DNA from: an uncultured Chloroflexus sp.
Lineage (GTDB): Bacteria; Chloroflexota; Chloroflexia; Chloroflexales; Chloroflexaceae
Assembly: GCF_937951745.1 (NCBI RefSeq)
Contig: NZ_CALFBQ010000019.1
Coordinates: 17,151 to 81,150 of the forward strand
DNA: 64,000 bases
Direction: 5' to 3'
Within the stretch, counting starts at the first letter, position 1. Every line of letters begins with the position of its first letter. Both the position numbers and the translations under genes were made by a program. Positions 34,804 to 44,031 of the stretch are shown here, piece after piece. The notes below the pieces were generated by a model. The model saw only the letters and a program-made list of their open reading frames with translations, did not search any database and was not told the origin of the DNA.

Positions 34804-35714
34804 GTGACCGAGCCACAATCGCAGACGAATCGCTCCAAATCCCTCTGGCCATTCTACCGTGATGACGTGAAGGGCAAGATGGCCGAGTTAGTCGAGGCCA
34901 TTCTGGACAGCGCGCACGAAGCTGATGCAACGAAGCAGAAACAATACCGGCTGGTTATCTTCATTGATGACCTTGACCGTTGCTCGCCCGAACAAATGGT
35001 GCGCATGTTTGAGTGGCTGAAGGTGCATATGCTGGTGGAAGGATGCACCTATGTGCTGGCGCTTGATCACATTGCCGCTGCTCGCGCTATTGTTGGCCGA
35101 TACCGCGAATACTTAAGCGAAGACCAAGATCTTGCTTATGGGTTGCGCTATCTAGAAAAGTTGATCGAGGTGGAATACGAATTAGGCATTGCGCGCAATG
35201 TCGAGCAGATGGCTATTAGGCAAGTACATCTTCCACACAAAGTGCCGTACCGAAGAGTTAGTGAAATGGCCCAACAATGACGCGGTGGCGACTTCCCCGG
35301 TGTGCAGCAAATTGATCAATTACTGTCACTACGCTCGCTGCTCGTACCGCGCACTATGCTCAAGATCGTGAACCGGTTTAAGCGGGTGATGGAATTTATC
35401 AAGAACATCCGCTAGCAAACCAATTGCCTGAGTCGTATCCGTTCTGGGTATTGTTCTTGATCGCTATGTACTACCGGCTCAACCCAGACCATCTTGATGA
35501 TTTCGTGCGCGGGCGCGGCGTGATGTATGAACTGTTGAAGAATCCGGGATCGGTGCAATCAGACAAATGGGGAACAGGCCCGTTTCGTGAATGTTGCCAG
35601 TATGCCGATCGTTTCGGCGCATCGGCAGGATCAAGTTTACAAGTACTTCGCGTAGAACATCTCCTTGCCTTGGCGTCAATCGTCCGTGAAAGCACATTTG
35701 ATAGTCAGTTGTGA
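34804..35714 (+). pseudogene. Decayed KAP family P-loop NTPase
   Basis: The first frame (GTG 34804, preceded by AAGGAG, to 35280) carries the Walker B segment YRLVIFIDDLDRCSPEQM and following ALDHIAAARAI, as in KAP NTPases. The Walker A region that should lie before it is missing, so an internal piece was deleted. After 35220 the match changes frame: PRTMLKIVNRFKRVMEFIKNIR is read just before 35415, and PESYPFWVLFLIAMYYRLNPDHL in yet another frame up to 35714. At least two frameshifts and one deletion make it non-functional. KAP proteins are membrane-associated and often linked to defence or mobile DNA, so this may be the scar of an old island. Confidence 0.7.
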
Positions 35715-35999
35715 ATAATAAGCGAACCTCTTTGCGTATCACGGCGCCTATATGCTCTGTTAGGATGAAGCATATGGGTACTGCTGCTTCCCGCTGCCAC
35801 TATCGTGAAAATCCCCCATTCCCTCTAGCCCCACGCAATGCTATAGTAGCAGTACGATCTGTCTGCCGGCAGTGCAACCTCTCTGCAGATAGAGCGTATA
35901 TGCATGCAACCTTCACGGTTGCTCAAATTCGATACCACAAGGTCGTTTACCGTCTTAAATGGCAAGACGGCAGGAAAGCGCTCGTTGTAGGGAGGCTGT
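35715..35999. other. Spacer without gene
   Basis: 285 bp between the KAP remnant and the lipoprotein gene. Open frames here have no domain or start site. No repeat was recognised. Confidence 0.4.
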
Positions 36000-37236
36000 A
36001 TGTTTTTCGCTCACCGGTACTGGTTCGTCGCCTTTGTCGGTCTGCTCATCGTTGCCCTCACCGCTTGCAGCGGTGGCAATGCCACGCCGACCGCAACCCC
36101 CACCCAAGCCGCTGCCGCTCCCACCCGCACCCCTCGCCCCACCCGCCCGCCTGAACCAACCGCCACGCCACGCCCATCGCCGCCCGCTGCCTCAACCCAA
36201 AGCGGCCAATTAGCGCTGGTCGATATTGGCCCACTCGTAACCTATCGCCATGCGAGCGGCGTGTTCCGCATCGATGTGCCTAACAACTGGACGCTGCAAG
36301 ACAATAGTTCGCCCGATGAGCTGTTGCTGATCTGGACGGACCCAACCGGCAATGGTGCGATTTTAGTGAATATCTTTGAGGATAACCGTAGCTTTACCGA
36401 TCGCCAGTTGGTCAATCTACTCAACACCTTCCTCGCAGATCGCTTTGGCAATCAGCCCGACTTTCTCTACGAAGATCCCCGCCCCCAGAATGATGGTAGC
36501 CAACTGGTAGTCTGGTCGTATACCGCCACCGCCGATAACAATCTCAAAGTCACCTTGCTCGGCAACAGCTTTGTCGAACAGCGTGGCAACAAGGTCTCAA
36601 TCTTGACCACCCTCGTGCCGGATGAGCAGTTTGACACCTTGCGCAACCAGACCGACGACATCATCAAGACGTATGCCATCGATCCCAGCGCCACGCTCGG
36701 CAGCACTACCATCGGCGGCGGCAATACGAGCAGCGGCAGTCTGGCCCCGGTTGAGATCGGCCAGTTGCGCACCTATTCGCACCCGTCGGGTGTCTTTAGT
36801 ATCGATCTGCCGGTTAACTGGACGCTCACCGACAGTAGCCGGCCCGGTGAGTTGATAATGGTCTGGACCGATCCCACGAACAATGCCGTGATTATCGTGG
36901 ATGTACTCGAAGATCGCACGCAGTATAGCGATGATCAATTGGTGGATAAGTTTGGTTGCCTATCTCGTGAATGTATTCGGCAACCAGCCCGATTTCTTCT
37001 ACGAAGACCCTCGCCCACAGAACGACGGCAGCATTCTACTTGTCTGGGGATACACGTCCACCGCATCAAATAATGTGCAGGCGTCAATGTTGGGCAACAG
37101 CTTCATCGAACAGCGCGGCAATAAAGTGGCCGTATTGACTACACTGGTGCCGGAAGAGCAGTTTGACACGCTGATCGACAAGACGAACGCGATCATTAAC
37201 ACGTACCGGATTAACCCGGACGCGCGGGTGCCATAA
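36000..37236 (+). pseudogene. Two-repeat lipoprotein interrupted by a frameshift
   Basis: ATG 36000 follows GGGAGG and opens a lipoprotein signal with lipobox LTAC, then a Thr/Pro-rich linker. Two tandem domains of about 150 residues follow. Domain 1: TYRHASGVFRIDVPNNWTL to QRGNKVSILTTLVPDEQFDTL. Domain 2: TYSHPSGVFSIDLPVNWTL to QRGNKVAVLTTLVPEEQFDTL. In domain 2 the frame breaks near 36945-36960, where 31 bases stand in place of the 30 found in domain 1, and homology continues one frame over to 37236. A one-base insertion explains it, either a true mutation or a sequence error. The intact protein would have about 411 residues. The domain resembles PsbP-like or serine/threonine-kinase-associated lipoprotein modules; function unknown. 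Confidence 0.8.
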
Positions 37237-37255
37237 GCAGGCTGAGCGCCCGTAA

Positions 37256-37296
37256 CCAACCCCACTATTCCCGGCGGCTGGGAATAGTGGGGTTGG
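37256..37296. terminator. Long perfect hairpin after the frameshifted lipoprotein gene
   Basis: A perfect 17-bp stem: CCAACCCCACTATTCCC (37256-37272), a 7-base loop, then the exact complement (37280-37296). It lies 19 bases after the stop codon and is followed by a GT-rich, not T-only, stretch. Strong transcription stop, possibly in both directions. Confidence 0.75.
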
Positions 37297-37767
37297 AGTG
37301 TGTATGTGTAAGGTAAGTCCGACCCTTCATAGACAACAACATTCGCCTTATCGTTCGTCCCCACAAATATAGCCCAAGTTGTGACGAAGAATGCGTTGCA
37401 GATTCTCAACGAGACGACACGCAGATTACGCATGTTTGAACATCAAGACAGGAATACAATACGAACAACTTATATTAAGCAAAGTAATGAATTTGCCGCA
37501 TAAACGCCCAAGATTTTTGCAACAGACCTGCACAGCAAACATGAAGATGATCGAAGTTGCTGTCGATAGTGATGAACCGTGCTAGATGCTCCGCTGGCAT
37601 CGCCTTAGACAAGATAGTACCGCAGCTCACACCACTTATTCAGTTTAGCGTTAGTATATTAGATCGGAATTCGTTTCAATAATTTATTATTTAGATACTT
37701 CTCTCCACAAGGTCGCCTTCCAACTTATCAATAACTCGCATCAGCAACCATCAGGAAGGAGATCGCA
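37297..37767. other. AT-rich spacer before the delta-60 repeat gene
   Basis: 471 bp, visibly richer in A and T than the genes around it, especially 37650-37710. No protein domain was recognised in its short open frames. It presumably holds the promoter of the following gene, but no clear -35/-10 pair was found. Confidence 0.4.
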
Positions 37768-39942
37768 ATGTCCCGCTTCATTCGCCGGATCAGTCTCGTG
37801 TTCGCCTTGTGCTATAGCGTAGCAACAGCCTTCCCGACAGCCGTTTCGGCAACTACCACGGCCGATCTCATACCGGTAGCAACGGCTACGTTTACGAGGC
37901 CCGGCACAGTAAGGGTTCTTGTCCCGCTTAGCGGCGATCGTATGCTGATAGCGGGGGAATTTATCGCAATTGGCAACCATCCCGCCCAAGGGATAGCCAT
38001 CTTGGACGCCGACGGTTCGATCGATCCATCGTTTCGAGTTGACCCACGCCTCAAGATACGGCTTATTAACGCGGCAGCCGTGCAGCCGGACGGTAAGATA
38101 CTGATTGGCGGATGGTTTAGGATTCAGTCATTACCCGGATCGCGCTATCTCCTCCGCCTGCATGCCAATGGCCAAATTGATGACTCATTGCGATTCGAGA
38201 CTCTTGGTATCGTGCATACACTTTTGTTCGATAACAACAAGATCGTCGTCGGCGGAAACTTCTGGCAACCTACCCCTTATCTTGCTCGGCTCAATCTTGA
38301 CGGCTCCGCCGACACGTTGTTTCAACCGGGAACAGGCCCCAATGCCGCTGTGTACAGTATTGCCCGCCAAAACGATGGCAGATATCTCATTGCCGGCGAT
38401 TTCACAACGTACAATGACGTGACGCAAGCCGGACTAGCGCGGTTGCAGCCGAATGGCGCGCTTGATACCGATTTCGTGCCGAGAGGTTGGCGAATCAGCC
38501 GGCGGATCGCCGTCCTGAAGGATGGAACGATAGTCGTGGGATCTTCGACGCCGTGCAATGATGAGTCGTTTGCATGGTATACGCCACAGGGTATACGCAA
38601 ACCACTTCCCGAAACGCCGCCGTCGTGGCTGGCAGAGATCACCGCGCTGCTGCCGCTGCCCGACGGGGGTTTTCTGGTTGGCGGCTGGTATACTTTCAGT
38701 TGCGTACAGGGATCACCGGTAATTCACCGCGGCGAGGTATGGCGTTATGCCGCCAATGGCACATTCCACACGCTTACACAATTTAGTGAGACTTCTGATG
38801 TATTTGCTCTCGCCTTGCGGGATGATGAGAAACTGTGGGTTGGCGGCAACAGTGCGCCACAGCACGCAAGCCAAATCGGAATTTTCAATGGGTTGGCACT
38901 GCTTGATCTTGCCAATGATGGCCTCGAACGCATACCCGCCTACAATCTAGTGGTAAGCAACGAAGCCGACATTATGGGTATGAGCCTCTATCCAGACGGG
39001 CGTGTGCTGGTGGTTGGATCGTTCTCGCATGTGAACGGGCAACCCCGTTACGGGATCGCCCGCCTGCTCGCCGATGGCCGTCTCGAGCCTGATTTCGCGC
39101 CGTTCGCCGATCAACCGCGCAGGTGGGGCAGAATCGCTTTAGCGTTGGCTGATGGCCGCGCCCTCGTGGGGACAAATGACGGATTATATCTCATCAATAC
39201 CGATCAGCAAGTCACAAATCTATCAGCTCTGAACAATTACAATGATCCATGGGTGTTAGCCCAGCAACCCGATGGCAAGGTGCTAATCGGCAACAACGGC
39301 TCGCTGCGCCGCTTGCGCGCCGATCTCAGTGCGGTAGATATGGACATCAGTACGAGTGGAGCTGTCTACGATGTGGCAATCATTGCTGGCGGCAAGATAC
39401 TGGTTGCCGGCACGATGGGGGTGATCCGGCTGCATAATGATGGGACGATTGACAATCAATTTACTGCCCCCGCCTTTACCAACGACGCCGGTGATCCATC
39501 AACAGTGAATAGTCTGGCCGTCTTAAGTGATGGCTCGATCATCGCCGGCGGGATCTTCACCCGAGTCAACAATACAGCCCAACCAACCATAGCCCGTCTC
39601 ACCAGCACAGGCGCCTTTGACAACACATTTCCGGGACTGAACGGCGTCCAGTCGGTCAACACGATCTGCGCCCAAAACACCGATAATGCAATCTGGCTAG
39701 GTGGCTCATCTTCAGCGGGTCAGCCGCTTATTGCCAACATCTCGGCAACCGGCGCCCAACAGACTATCGCCACCTATACCGCGCTTAGCAATATCGGCTC
39801 CATTAGAAGTGTCTTATGCGCTTCCGATCACATGCGTTGGGCCGGCGGCACATTTTCGCTGATCGACAACCAGTCGTTTTACGGAGTAGCGCGCTATCTA
39901 CAGGTTCGGAGCCGGGTGTTTACGCCATTAGTGATACGGTAA
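37768..39942 (+). CDS. Secreted delta-60 repeat (beta-propeller) surface protein
   Basis: 724 aa with a signal peptide (MSRFIRRISLVFALCYSVATA). The body is a series of delta-60 repeats of the form I-A-V-Q-P-D-G-K-I-L-I-G-G-x-F then I-A-R-L-x-x-D-G-x-x-D-x-x-F, for example VQPDGKILIGGWF, LAQQPDGKVLIGNNG and AVLSDGSIIAGGIFTRV. Such repeats build a beta-propeller on the cell surface. The protein ends VFTPLVIR, similar to the beta-helix protein above. AAGGAGATCGC precedes the ATG. Its ligand is unknown. Confidence 0.88.
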   Translation: MSRFIRRISLVFALCYSVATAFPTAVSATTTADLIPVATATFTRPGTVRVLVPLSGDRMLIAGEFIAIGNHPAQGIAILDADGSIDPSFRVDPRLKIRLINAAAVQPDGKILIGGWFRIQSLPGSRYLLRLHANGQIDDSLRFETLGIVHTLLFDNNKIVVGGNFWQPTPYLARLNLDGSADTLFQPGTGPNAAVYSIARQNDGRYLIAGDFTTYNDVTQAGLARLQPNGALDTDFVPRGWRISRRIAVLKDGTIVVGSSTPCNDESFAWYTPQGIRKPLPETPPSWLAEITALLPLPDGGFLVGGWYTFSCVQGSPVIHRGEVWRYAANGTFHTLTQFSETSDVFALALRDDEKLWVGGNSAPQHASQIGIFNGLALLDLANDGLERIPAYNLVVSNEADIMGMSLYPDGRVLVVGSFSHVNGQPRYGIARLLADGRLEPDFAPFADQPRRWGRIALALADGRALVGTNDGLYLINTDQQVTNLSALNNYNDPWVLAQQPDGKVLIGNNGSLRRLRADLSAVDMDISTSGAVYDVAIIAGGKILVAGTMGVIRLHNDGTIDNQFTAPAFTNDAGDPSTVNSLAVLSDGSIIAGGIFTRVNNTAQPTIARLTSTGAFDNTFPGLNGVQSVNTICAQNTDNAIWLGGSSSAGQPLIANISATGAQQTIATYTALSNIGSIRSVLCASDHMRWAGGTFSLIDNQSFYGVARYLQVRSRVFTPLVIR

Positions 39943-39975
39943 GCGGTACCCGTGCAAAGAGAGTGAAAACCATAA

Positions 39976-40000
39976 AGTGCGGCAGCCAAGCTGCCGCACT
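39976..40000. terminator. Bidirectional hairpin between delta-60 and superoxide dismutase genes
   Basis: AGTGCGGCAGC (39976-39986), loop CAA, GCTGCCGCACT (39990-40000): an 11-bp perfect stem between two convergent genes. A related palindrome (GTACGGCAGT..ACTGCCGCAC) is found at 63724-63757, so it belongs to a dispersed family. Confidence 0.7.
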
Positions 40001-40019
40001 CCAGCCGACTGTCGTTGTC

Positions 40020-40634
40020 TTAACCCTTCGCCGCCGCGTAATGCTCGGCCACCTTCGCCCAATTCACCACATTCCACCACGCATCAACATAGGCGGCCCG
40101 CTTGTACTGATACTTCAGATAGTAGGCATGCTCCCAAACATCAATGCCGAGGATGGCTGTCTTGCCCTCCATCAGCGGATTGTCTTGGTTCGGCGTGCTC
40201 ATAATGCTCAGGCTGCCATCCTTGCCGGCAACCAGCCATGCCCATCCCGAACCGAAACGGCCCAGCGCCGCCGCCTTGAACTGCTCTTTGAAGGCATCGA
40301 AGCTACCGAAGGCCGCGTCAATCGCAGCGGCTAGCTCACCAGTGGGCGCACCGCCGGCGTTCGGCCCCATAATCTCCCAGAAGAAGGTGTGATTCCAATG
40401 CCCGCCACCGTTATTGCGTACCGCAGTGCGGATAGCTTCGGGAATGGCTTCCAGATTGCTCAGCAGCTCTTCGATCGTCTTACCCTGCAAATCGGGGTAG
40501 TTGGTCAAGGCGTTGTTCAGGTTGGTGACGTAGGTCTGATGGTGATTATCGTGATGATAATGCATCGTCGCTTCGTCAATGTACGGCTCGAGCGCGTTAT
40601 AGGCGTAAGGCAACGGTGGAACTTCAAATGCCAT
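40020..40634 (-). CDS. sodA: Superoxide dismutase, Fe/Mn family (probably Mn type)
   Basis: 204 aa, cytoplasmic. It converts superoxide to oxygen and hydrogen peroxide. The four metal ligands are in [23 protein letters not shown] and [13 protein letters not shown] glycine in GGGHWNH and the glutamine in PNQDNPL correspond to the arrangement in manganese enzymes rather than iron ones; this prediction needs metal analysis. ATG 40634 follows GGAGGTTACTC. The protein protects the phototroph during oxic periods. It lies downstream of the SufR-like regulator on the same strand, separated by a hairpin. Confidence 0.93.
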   Translation of the reverse strand: MAFEVPPLPYAYNALEPYIDEATMHYHHDNHHQTYVTNLNNALTNYPDLQGKTIEELLSNLEAIPEAIRTAVRNNGGGHWNHTFFWEIMGPNAGGAPTGELAAAIDAAFGSFDAFKEQFKAAALGRFGSGWAWLVAGKDGSLSIMSTPNQDNPLMEGKTAILGIDVWEHAYYLKYQYKRAAYVDAWWNVVNWAKVAEHYAAAKG

Positions 40635-40662
40635 GAGTAACCTCCGAGACATTTTCAAACAA

Positions 40663-40684
40663 TGACGGCCACCATTGGCCGTCA
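40663..40684 (-). terminator. Hairpin between SufR-like gene and superoxide dismutase
   Basis: TGACGGCCA (40663-40671) pairs with TGGCCGTCA (40676-40684) around a 4-base loop, a 9-bp stem. It lies after the regulator's stop and 29 bases before the dismutase start. It may end the first transcript or shape the leader of the second. Confidence 0.5.
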
Positions 40685-40727
40685 GCTCACGCGTATCTCT
40701 ATTGTACCGCGAATTATCAAACTAATG

Positions 40728-41360
40728 CTACACCGGAATACGATAGCGGCAGCAATGCCCGCCTTCGGCAATCGTCATATCACGGGTGATCGATGTTGCC
40801 AACAGATCTTCGTAGAGCCGCAACTCTTGATCGCAAATCTGCGGGTAACGGCGCGCAACACAATCGAATGGGCAGTTGTACTGCGTCATGAGCAAATCGC
40901 CATTATCAAGCTGCTCGCATTCGCACATATATCCCTGTGAGGCGAGCATATCAGCTAACGCGGCCACCTGCACCGCTCGCGGCTTGCCGGCCAATTTGGG
41001 CGCAAGATCAGCATTGAGTGTTTTACGCCGTTGCTCAAGCACTTCACTCACTGCCGCGTCACCGCCAACTGCCGCCATGCTCTCGATCAGCTCGCAGACC
41101 AGCCGTTCGTAATGCTTGGGAAAGAACGACTCTGCCCGCTCAGTAAGCGCATACAGATGCGCTGGCCGGCCAACGTTCCGGCGCAAGCCGCTAATGTAGA
41201 CTAGCCCTTCCCGCTCGAGCGCGGTCAAGTGCTGGCGGATGCCAACCGCGCCGATTTCGAGCGCGGCGCTCAATTCAACGGCGCTCATCTCTCCGTGCCG
41301 GCGCAACAATTGCAAGATGCTGCGCCGCGTCGCCCCTTGTTCTCTGCGCTCAACTTTCAT
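40728..41360 (-). CDS. SufR-like iron-sulfur-sensing transcriptional regulator
   Basis: About 210 aa. N-terminal winged helix of the ArsR/DeoR kind (TRRSILQLLRRHGEMSAVELSAALEIGAVGIRQHLTAL in pieces). The C-terminal third holds a cysteine set, MCECEQ..NCPFDCVARRYPQICDQE, which matches the Fe-S cluster site of SufR repressors. SufR represses Fe-S assembly genes when its cluster is present. It is divergent from the Mrp Fe-S carrier gene, a fitting target. Start is uncertain: ATG 41360 has GGTGAT upstream; ATG 41369 or GTG 41375 are possible. Confidence 0.8.
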   Translation of the reverse strand: MKVERREQGATRRSILQLLRRHGEMSAVELSAALEIGAVGIRQHLTALEREGLVYISGLRRNVGRPAHLYALTERAESFFPKHYERLVCELIESMAAVGGDAAVSEVLEQRRKTLNADLAPKLAGKPRAVQVAALADMLASQGYMCECEQLDNGDLLMTQYNCPFDCVARRYPQICDQELRLYEDLLATSITRDMTIAEGGHCCRYRIPV

Positions 41361-41493
41361 GGCCGGCATCACCACTTTACGTATATGATCCTATCGATAT
41401 GGCCTTATGGTGAGTATATCAATCGCGCTATGGCCTGTCAAGGAAGAAGCGCGAATTTTGCCACTTTAGTAACATCATTCTTTCTTAATTCTC

Positions 41494-41502
41494 TGGTATA
41501 AT
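41494..41502 (+). promoter_or_regulatory. Extended -10 promoter of mrp
   Basis: TGGTATAAT lies 39 bases before the mrp start, a perfect -10 with a TGn extension and no clear -35. The divergent spacer (41376-41540) is AT-rich and would hold any SufR operator; no obvious palindrome was recognised in it. Confidence 0.55.
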
Positions 41503-41540
41503 GCTAAGAGATACGCAGTTAGGTTTTATGGAGTAGAGGG

Positions 41541-42635
41541 ATGGGTCTCTTTTCTGGCAAGCAGCCGGCACAGGTGACAGAAGAGCAGATTTTGGCCGCG
41601 TTGCGGCAGGTGCAAGAGCCAGAGTTGGGCGGCGATCTGGTGTCGCGCCAAATGGTGAAGCATGTTGCGATTTGTGATGGGATCGTCCGCTGTACGATTG
41701 AGTTGACCACCCCGGCGTGCCCGCTTAAAGATCAGATCCGCGATGAGGTCGTCGCCGCGGTGAGCGCCGTTCCCGGCGTGAAAGAGGTACATGTCGATTT
41801 TAGCGCGAATGTGCGCCGGCCCGCCGGCATTCCTGAGCAGTCGGCCATTCCCGGGGTGGCCAATGTCATCGCTGTAGCTGCCGGCAAGGGTGGTGTCGGC
41901 AAAAGCACTGTAGCAGCCAATCTGGCCGTGGCGTTGGCTCAAATGGGCGCACAGGTCGGGTTGCTCGACGCCGATGTCTTTGGGCCGAGCTTGCCGTTGA
42001 TGTTGGGAGTGCGCGGCCAGCCAACTGCGGTAAGCGACGCTAACGGCCAGCCGATGATGCTGCCGCTGAGCAATCACGGCGTTAAGGTGATGTCGGTTGG
42101 CTTTTTGATCGATGAGTCGCAGCCGGTGATCTGGCGCGGGCCGATGGTCAGCCAATTGCTGCGCCAGTTCCTCTATCAAGTGGCATGGGCGCCGCTCGAT
42201 TATCTGATTATCGATATGCCCCCCGGCACCGGCGATGTGGCCCTGACCCTCGCTCAAAGCCTGCCGCTGACTGGCGCGCTGATTGTCACCACGCCCCAGC
42301 AGGTGGCGACGATCGATGTGATCAAGGCGATGGAGATGTTTCGCAAGGTGAATGTGCCGTTGCTCGGCGTGGTCGAGAATATGGCCTATTTCATTGCACC
42401 TGATACCGGCAAGCGTTACGACATCTTTGGCAGTGGCGGCGCCGAGCGGCTGGCCCATCAACTAGGGGTGCCGGTGCTCGGCCAGATTCCGCTTGGTATG
42501 AGCGTGCGCGAGGGTGGCGATACCGGCCAGCCCGCTGTGATTAGCGACGCGCCCGATGCCTACGCCAATATCTTTCGCGAATTGGCCCGTCAAGTTGCTG
42601 CCCGGATTTCGGTGTTGCAGTACGCGACGGTGTAA
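41541..42635 (+). CDS. mrp: Mrp/ApbC/NBP35-type iron-sulfur cluster carrier ATPase
   Basis: 364 aa. N-terminal MIP18/DUF59 domain (about 10-90; ILAALRQVQEPELGGDLV), then a ParA-type P-loop ATPase with GKGGVGKST at about residue 115 and a second deviant Walker region DLLIIDMPPG-like (YLIIDMPPGTGDVAL). It carries Fe-S clusters to apo-proteins. The usual CxxC pair near the C-terminus is replaced by YFIAPDTGKRYD, a variant also seen in other bacterial Mrp proteins. The neighbouring SufR-like gene and the downstream radical enzyme MoaA fit an Fe-S context. Confidence 0.92.
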   Translation: MGLFSGKQPAQVTEEQILAALRQVQEPELGGDLVSRQMVKHVAICDGIVRCTIELTTPACPLKDQIRDEVVAAVSAVPGVKEVHVDFSANVRRPAGIPEQSAIPGVANVIAVAAGKGGVGKSTVAANLAVALAQMGAQVGLLDADVFGPSLPLMLGVRGQPTAVSDANGQPMMLPLSNHGVKVMSVGFLIDESQPVIWRGPMVSQLLRQFLYQVAWAPLDYLIIDMPPGTGDVALTLAQSLPLTGALIVTTPQQVATIDVIKAMEMFRKVNVPLLGVVENMAYFIAPDTGKRYDIFGSGGAERLAHQLGVPVLGQIPLGMSVREGGDTGQPAVISDAPDAYANIFRELARQVAARISVLQYATV

Positions 42636-42685
42636 GGAAACTCGAAGACCCGGTTCGTAGCTCCCCGCTCGGCGGCAAGCACTAT

Positions 42686-42862
42686 CCCCCTCCCCCTTGG
42701 GGTGAGGGCTAGGGTGGGAGCTACCTCCCCCTCCAAGCGAGAGCTAGGGTGGAGGCTGCACGGGGCGCAGACCGCTGGCCCGCTTATCAAGGGGACCATC
42801 GCCCCTAGCCTAGGGTACTCATCGCCCTCCCCTTCCGGGCGAGAGCTTGGGTGAGGGTGAAT
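42686..42862. repeat. Three copies of a CCCCTCC..GAGAGCTAGGGTG repeat
   Basis: Segments at about 42686-42716, 42722-42756 and 42826-42860 share CTCCCCCT, a short variable centre, then GAG(A/G)GCTAGGGTG or GAGAGCTTGGGTG. This type of degenerate palindrome also appears near 8884-8915 and 20252-20330. It fills most of the spacer between mrp and moaA. Confidence 0.55.
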
Positions 42863-42929
42863 GCTGTTCACATCTTTAGTTGGTTTGGCTGTTCGTTGCG
42901 TCGTTGCGTGTTCACGATGAGGTGTATGC

Positions 42930-43991
42930 ATGGCTGCTAAGCCGCTCCCCGGCACAATTCCAATCACCTTCTACGAGCCATCCCGCCATCCCCGCTACGC
43001 CACCGATACTCCCGCTCTCGACCAGTATGGCCGCAGGATCGACTATTTGCGCGTTTCGCTCACCGACCGCTGCAATATGCGCTGTGTGTATTGCATGCCT
43101 GCGGTCGGCATGCAGTTTGCTCCCCGCCCTGAGTTGCTCACCAACGATGAGTTGCTGCTCGTCATTCGCGCCGCCGCTCGCGCCGGTTTCCGCAAGTTGC
43201 GCCTGACCGGCGGCGAGCCGACGCTGCGTCACGATCTGATTAATCTGGTGCGCGAACTGAAACGGATTTCCGGGATTGAGCATATCGCGATGACCACCAA
43301 CGCTCTGCGCTTGCGCAAGCTGGCCCAACCATTGCGTGAGGCTGGGCTGGATAGGGTCAACATTAGTATTGATACGCTCGATCCGGTGAAGTTTCGCATA
43401 ATGACCCGCGGCGGCAATCTTGATGAGGTGTGGGCTGGGATCGAAGCGGCTGACGCTGCCGGTTTGCATCCGATTAAGCTGAATGCGGTCGTGGTGCGCG
43501 GGATGAACGATGAAGAGGTCGTGCGCTTGGCTGGGCTGACGCTGGAACGACCGTGGGAATTTCGCTTTATCGAGGTGATGCCGCTGACCGGAGTGGCCGG
43601 CTTGGCCGAAGAGGGAATTGTGTCAAGCGCCGAGCTGATTGCTCGCCTCGAACAGCACTACGGCCCGCTCGAAGAGATTGGCCATGCGCCGAGTGATCCG
43701 GCTCGCACTTACCGTTTGCCCGGTGCCAAGGGGGTGATCGGCTTTATTTCGAGCGTGAGCGATCCCTTCTGTTCGACCTGCAACCGTATGCGCCTCACTG
43801 CCGATGGCCGCCTCCACCTCTGCCTCTTGCGCGACGATGAGGTCGATCTGCGGGCCGCCGTCCGCAATGGCGCTACTGTTGATGAAATCGAGCAGATAAT
43901 TCGCCACGCCGTTTACATCAAACCGTGGGGCCACGGCCTCCCCGAAGGCGTGAAACCAACCCTGCGCGGGATGTCGGAATTGGGCGGCTGA
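42930..43991 (+). CDS. moaA: GTP 3',8-cyclase, molybdenum cofactor biosynthesis
   Basis: 353-aa radical SAM enzyme, first step of molybdopterin synthesis (GTP to 3',8-cyclo-7,8-dihydro-GTP). The N-terminal cluster is CNMRCVYCMP, followed by RLTGGEPTLR. The C-terminal cluster is in FCSTCNRMRLTADGRLHLCL. The last residues are Gly-Gly, which the enzyme needs for catalysis. Start ATG 42930 has GATGAGG in front. No other moa gene is adjacent and no Moco riboswitch was recognised in the leader. Confidence 0.95.
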   Translation: MAAKPLPGTIPITFYEPSRHPRYATDTPALDQYGRRIDYLRVSLTDRCNMRCVYCMPAVGMQFAPRPELLTNDELLLVIRAAARAGFRKLRLTGGEPTLRHDLINLVRELKRISGIEHIAMTTNALRLRKLAQPLREAGLDRVNISIDTLDPVKFRIMTRGGNLDEVWAGIEAADAAGLHPIKLNAVVVRGMNDEEVVRLAGLTLERPWEFRFIEVMPLTGVAGLAEEGIVSSAELIARLEQHYGPLEEIGHAPSDPARTYRLPGAKGVIGFISSVSDPFCSTCNRMRLTADGRLHLCLLRDDEVDLRAAVRNGATVDEIEQIIRHAVYIKPWGHGLPEGVKPTLRGMSELGG

Positions 43992-44031
43992 GCGCGCCGA
44001 TTTCCAACATGTCTCTAACGATCAAGCGCCG

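Noticed and set aside
41526..42461. Minus-strand open frame of 311 codons opposite mrp
   Set aside because: Composition (many His, Arg, Gln) is that of a shadow frame; mrp on the plus strand has full domain support.
41541..42635. Missing CxxC in Mrp as a sign of a dead enzyme
   Set aside because: The APDTG version at this place is known from many bacterial Mrp proteins and the ATPase motifs are intact.
42636..42929. Molybdenum-cofactor riboswitch before moaA
   Set aside because: The spacer is filled with C-rich/G-rich repeat copies and no conserved Moco-motif core could be recognised.
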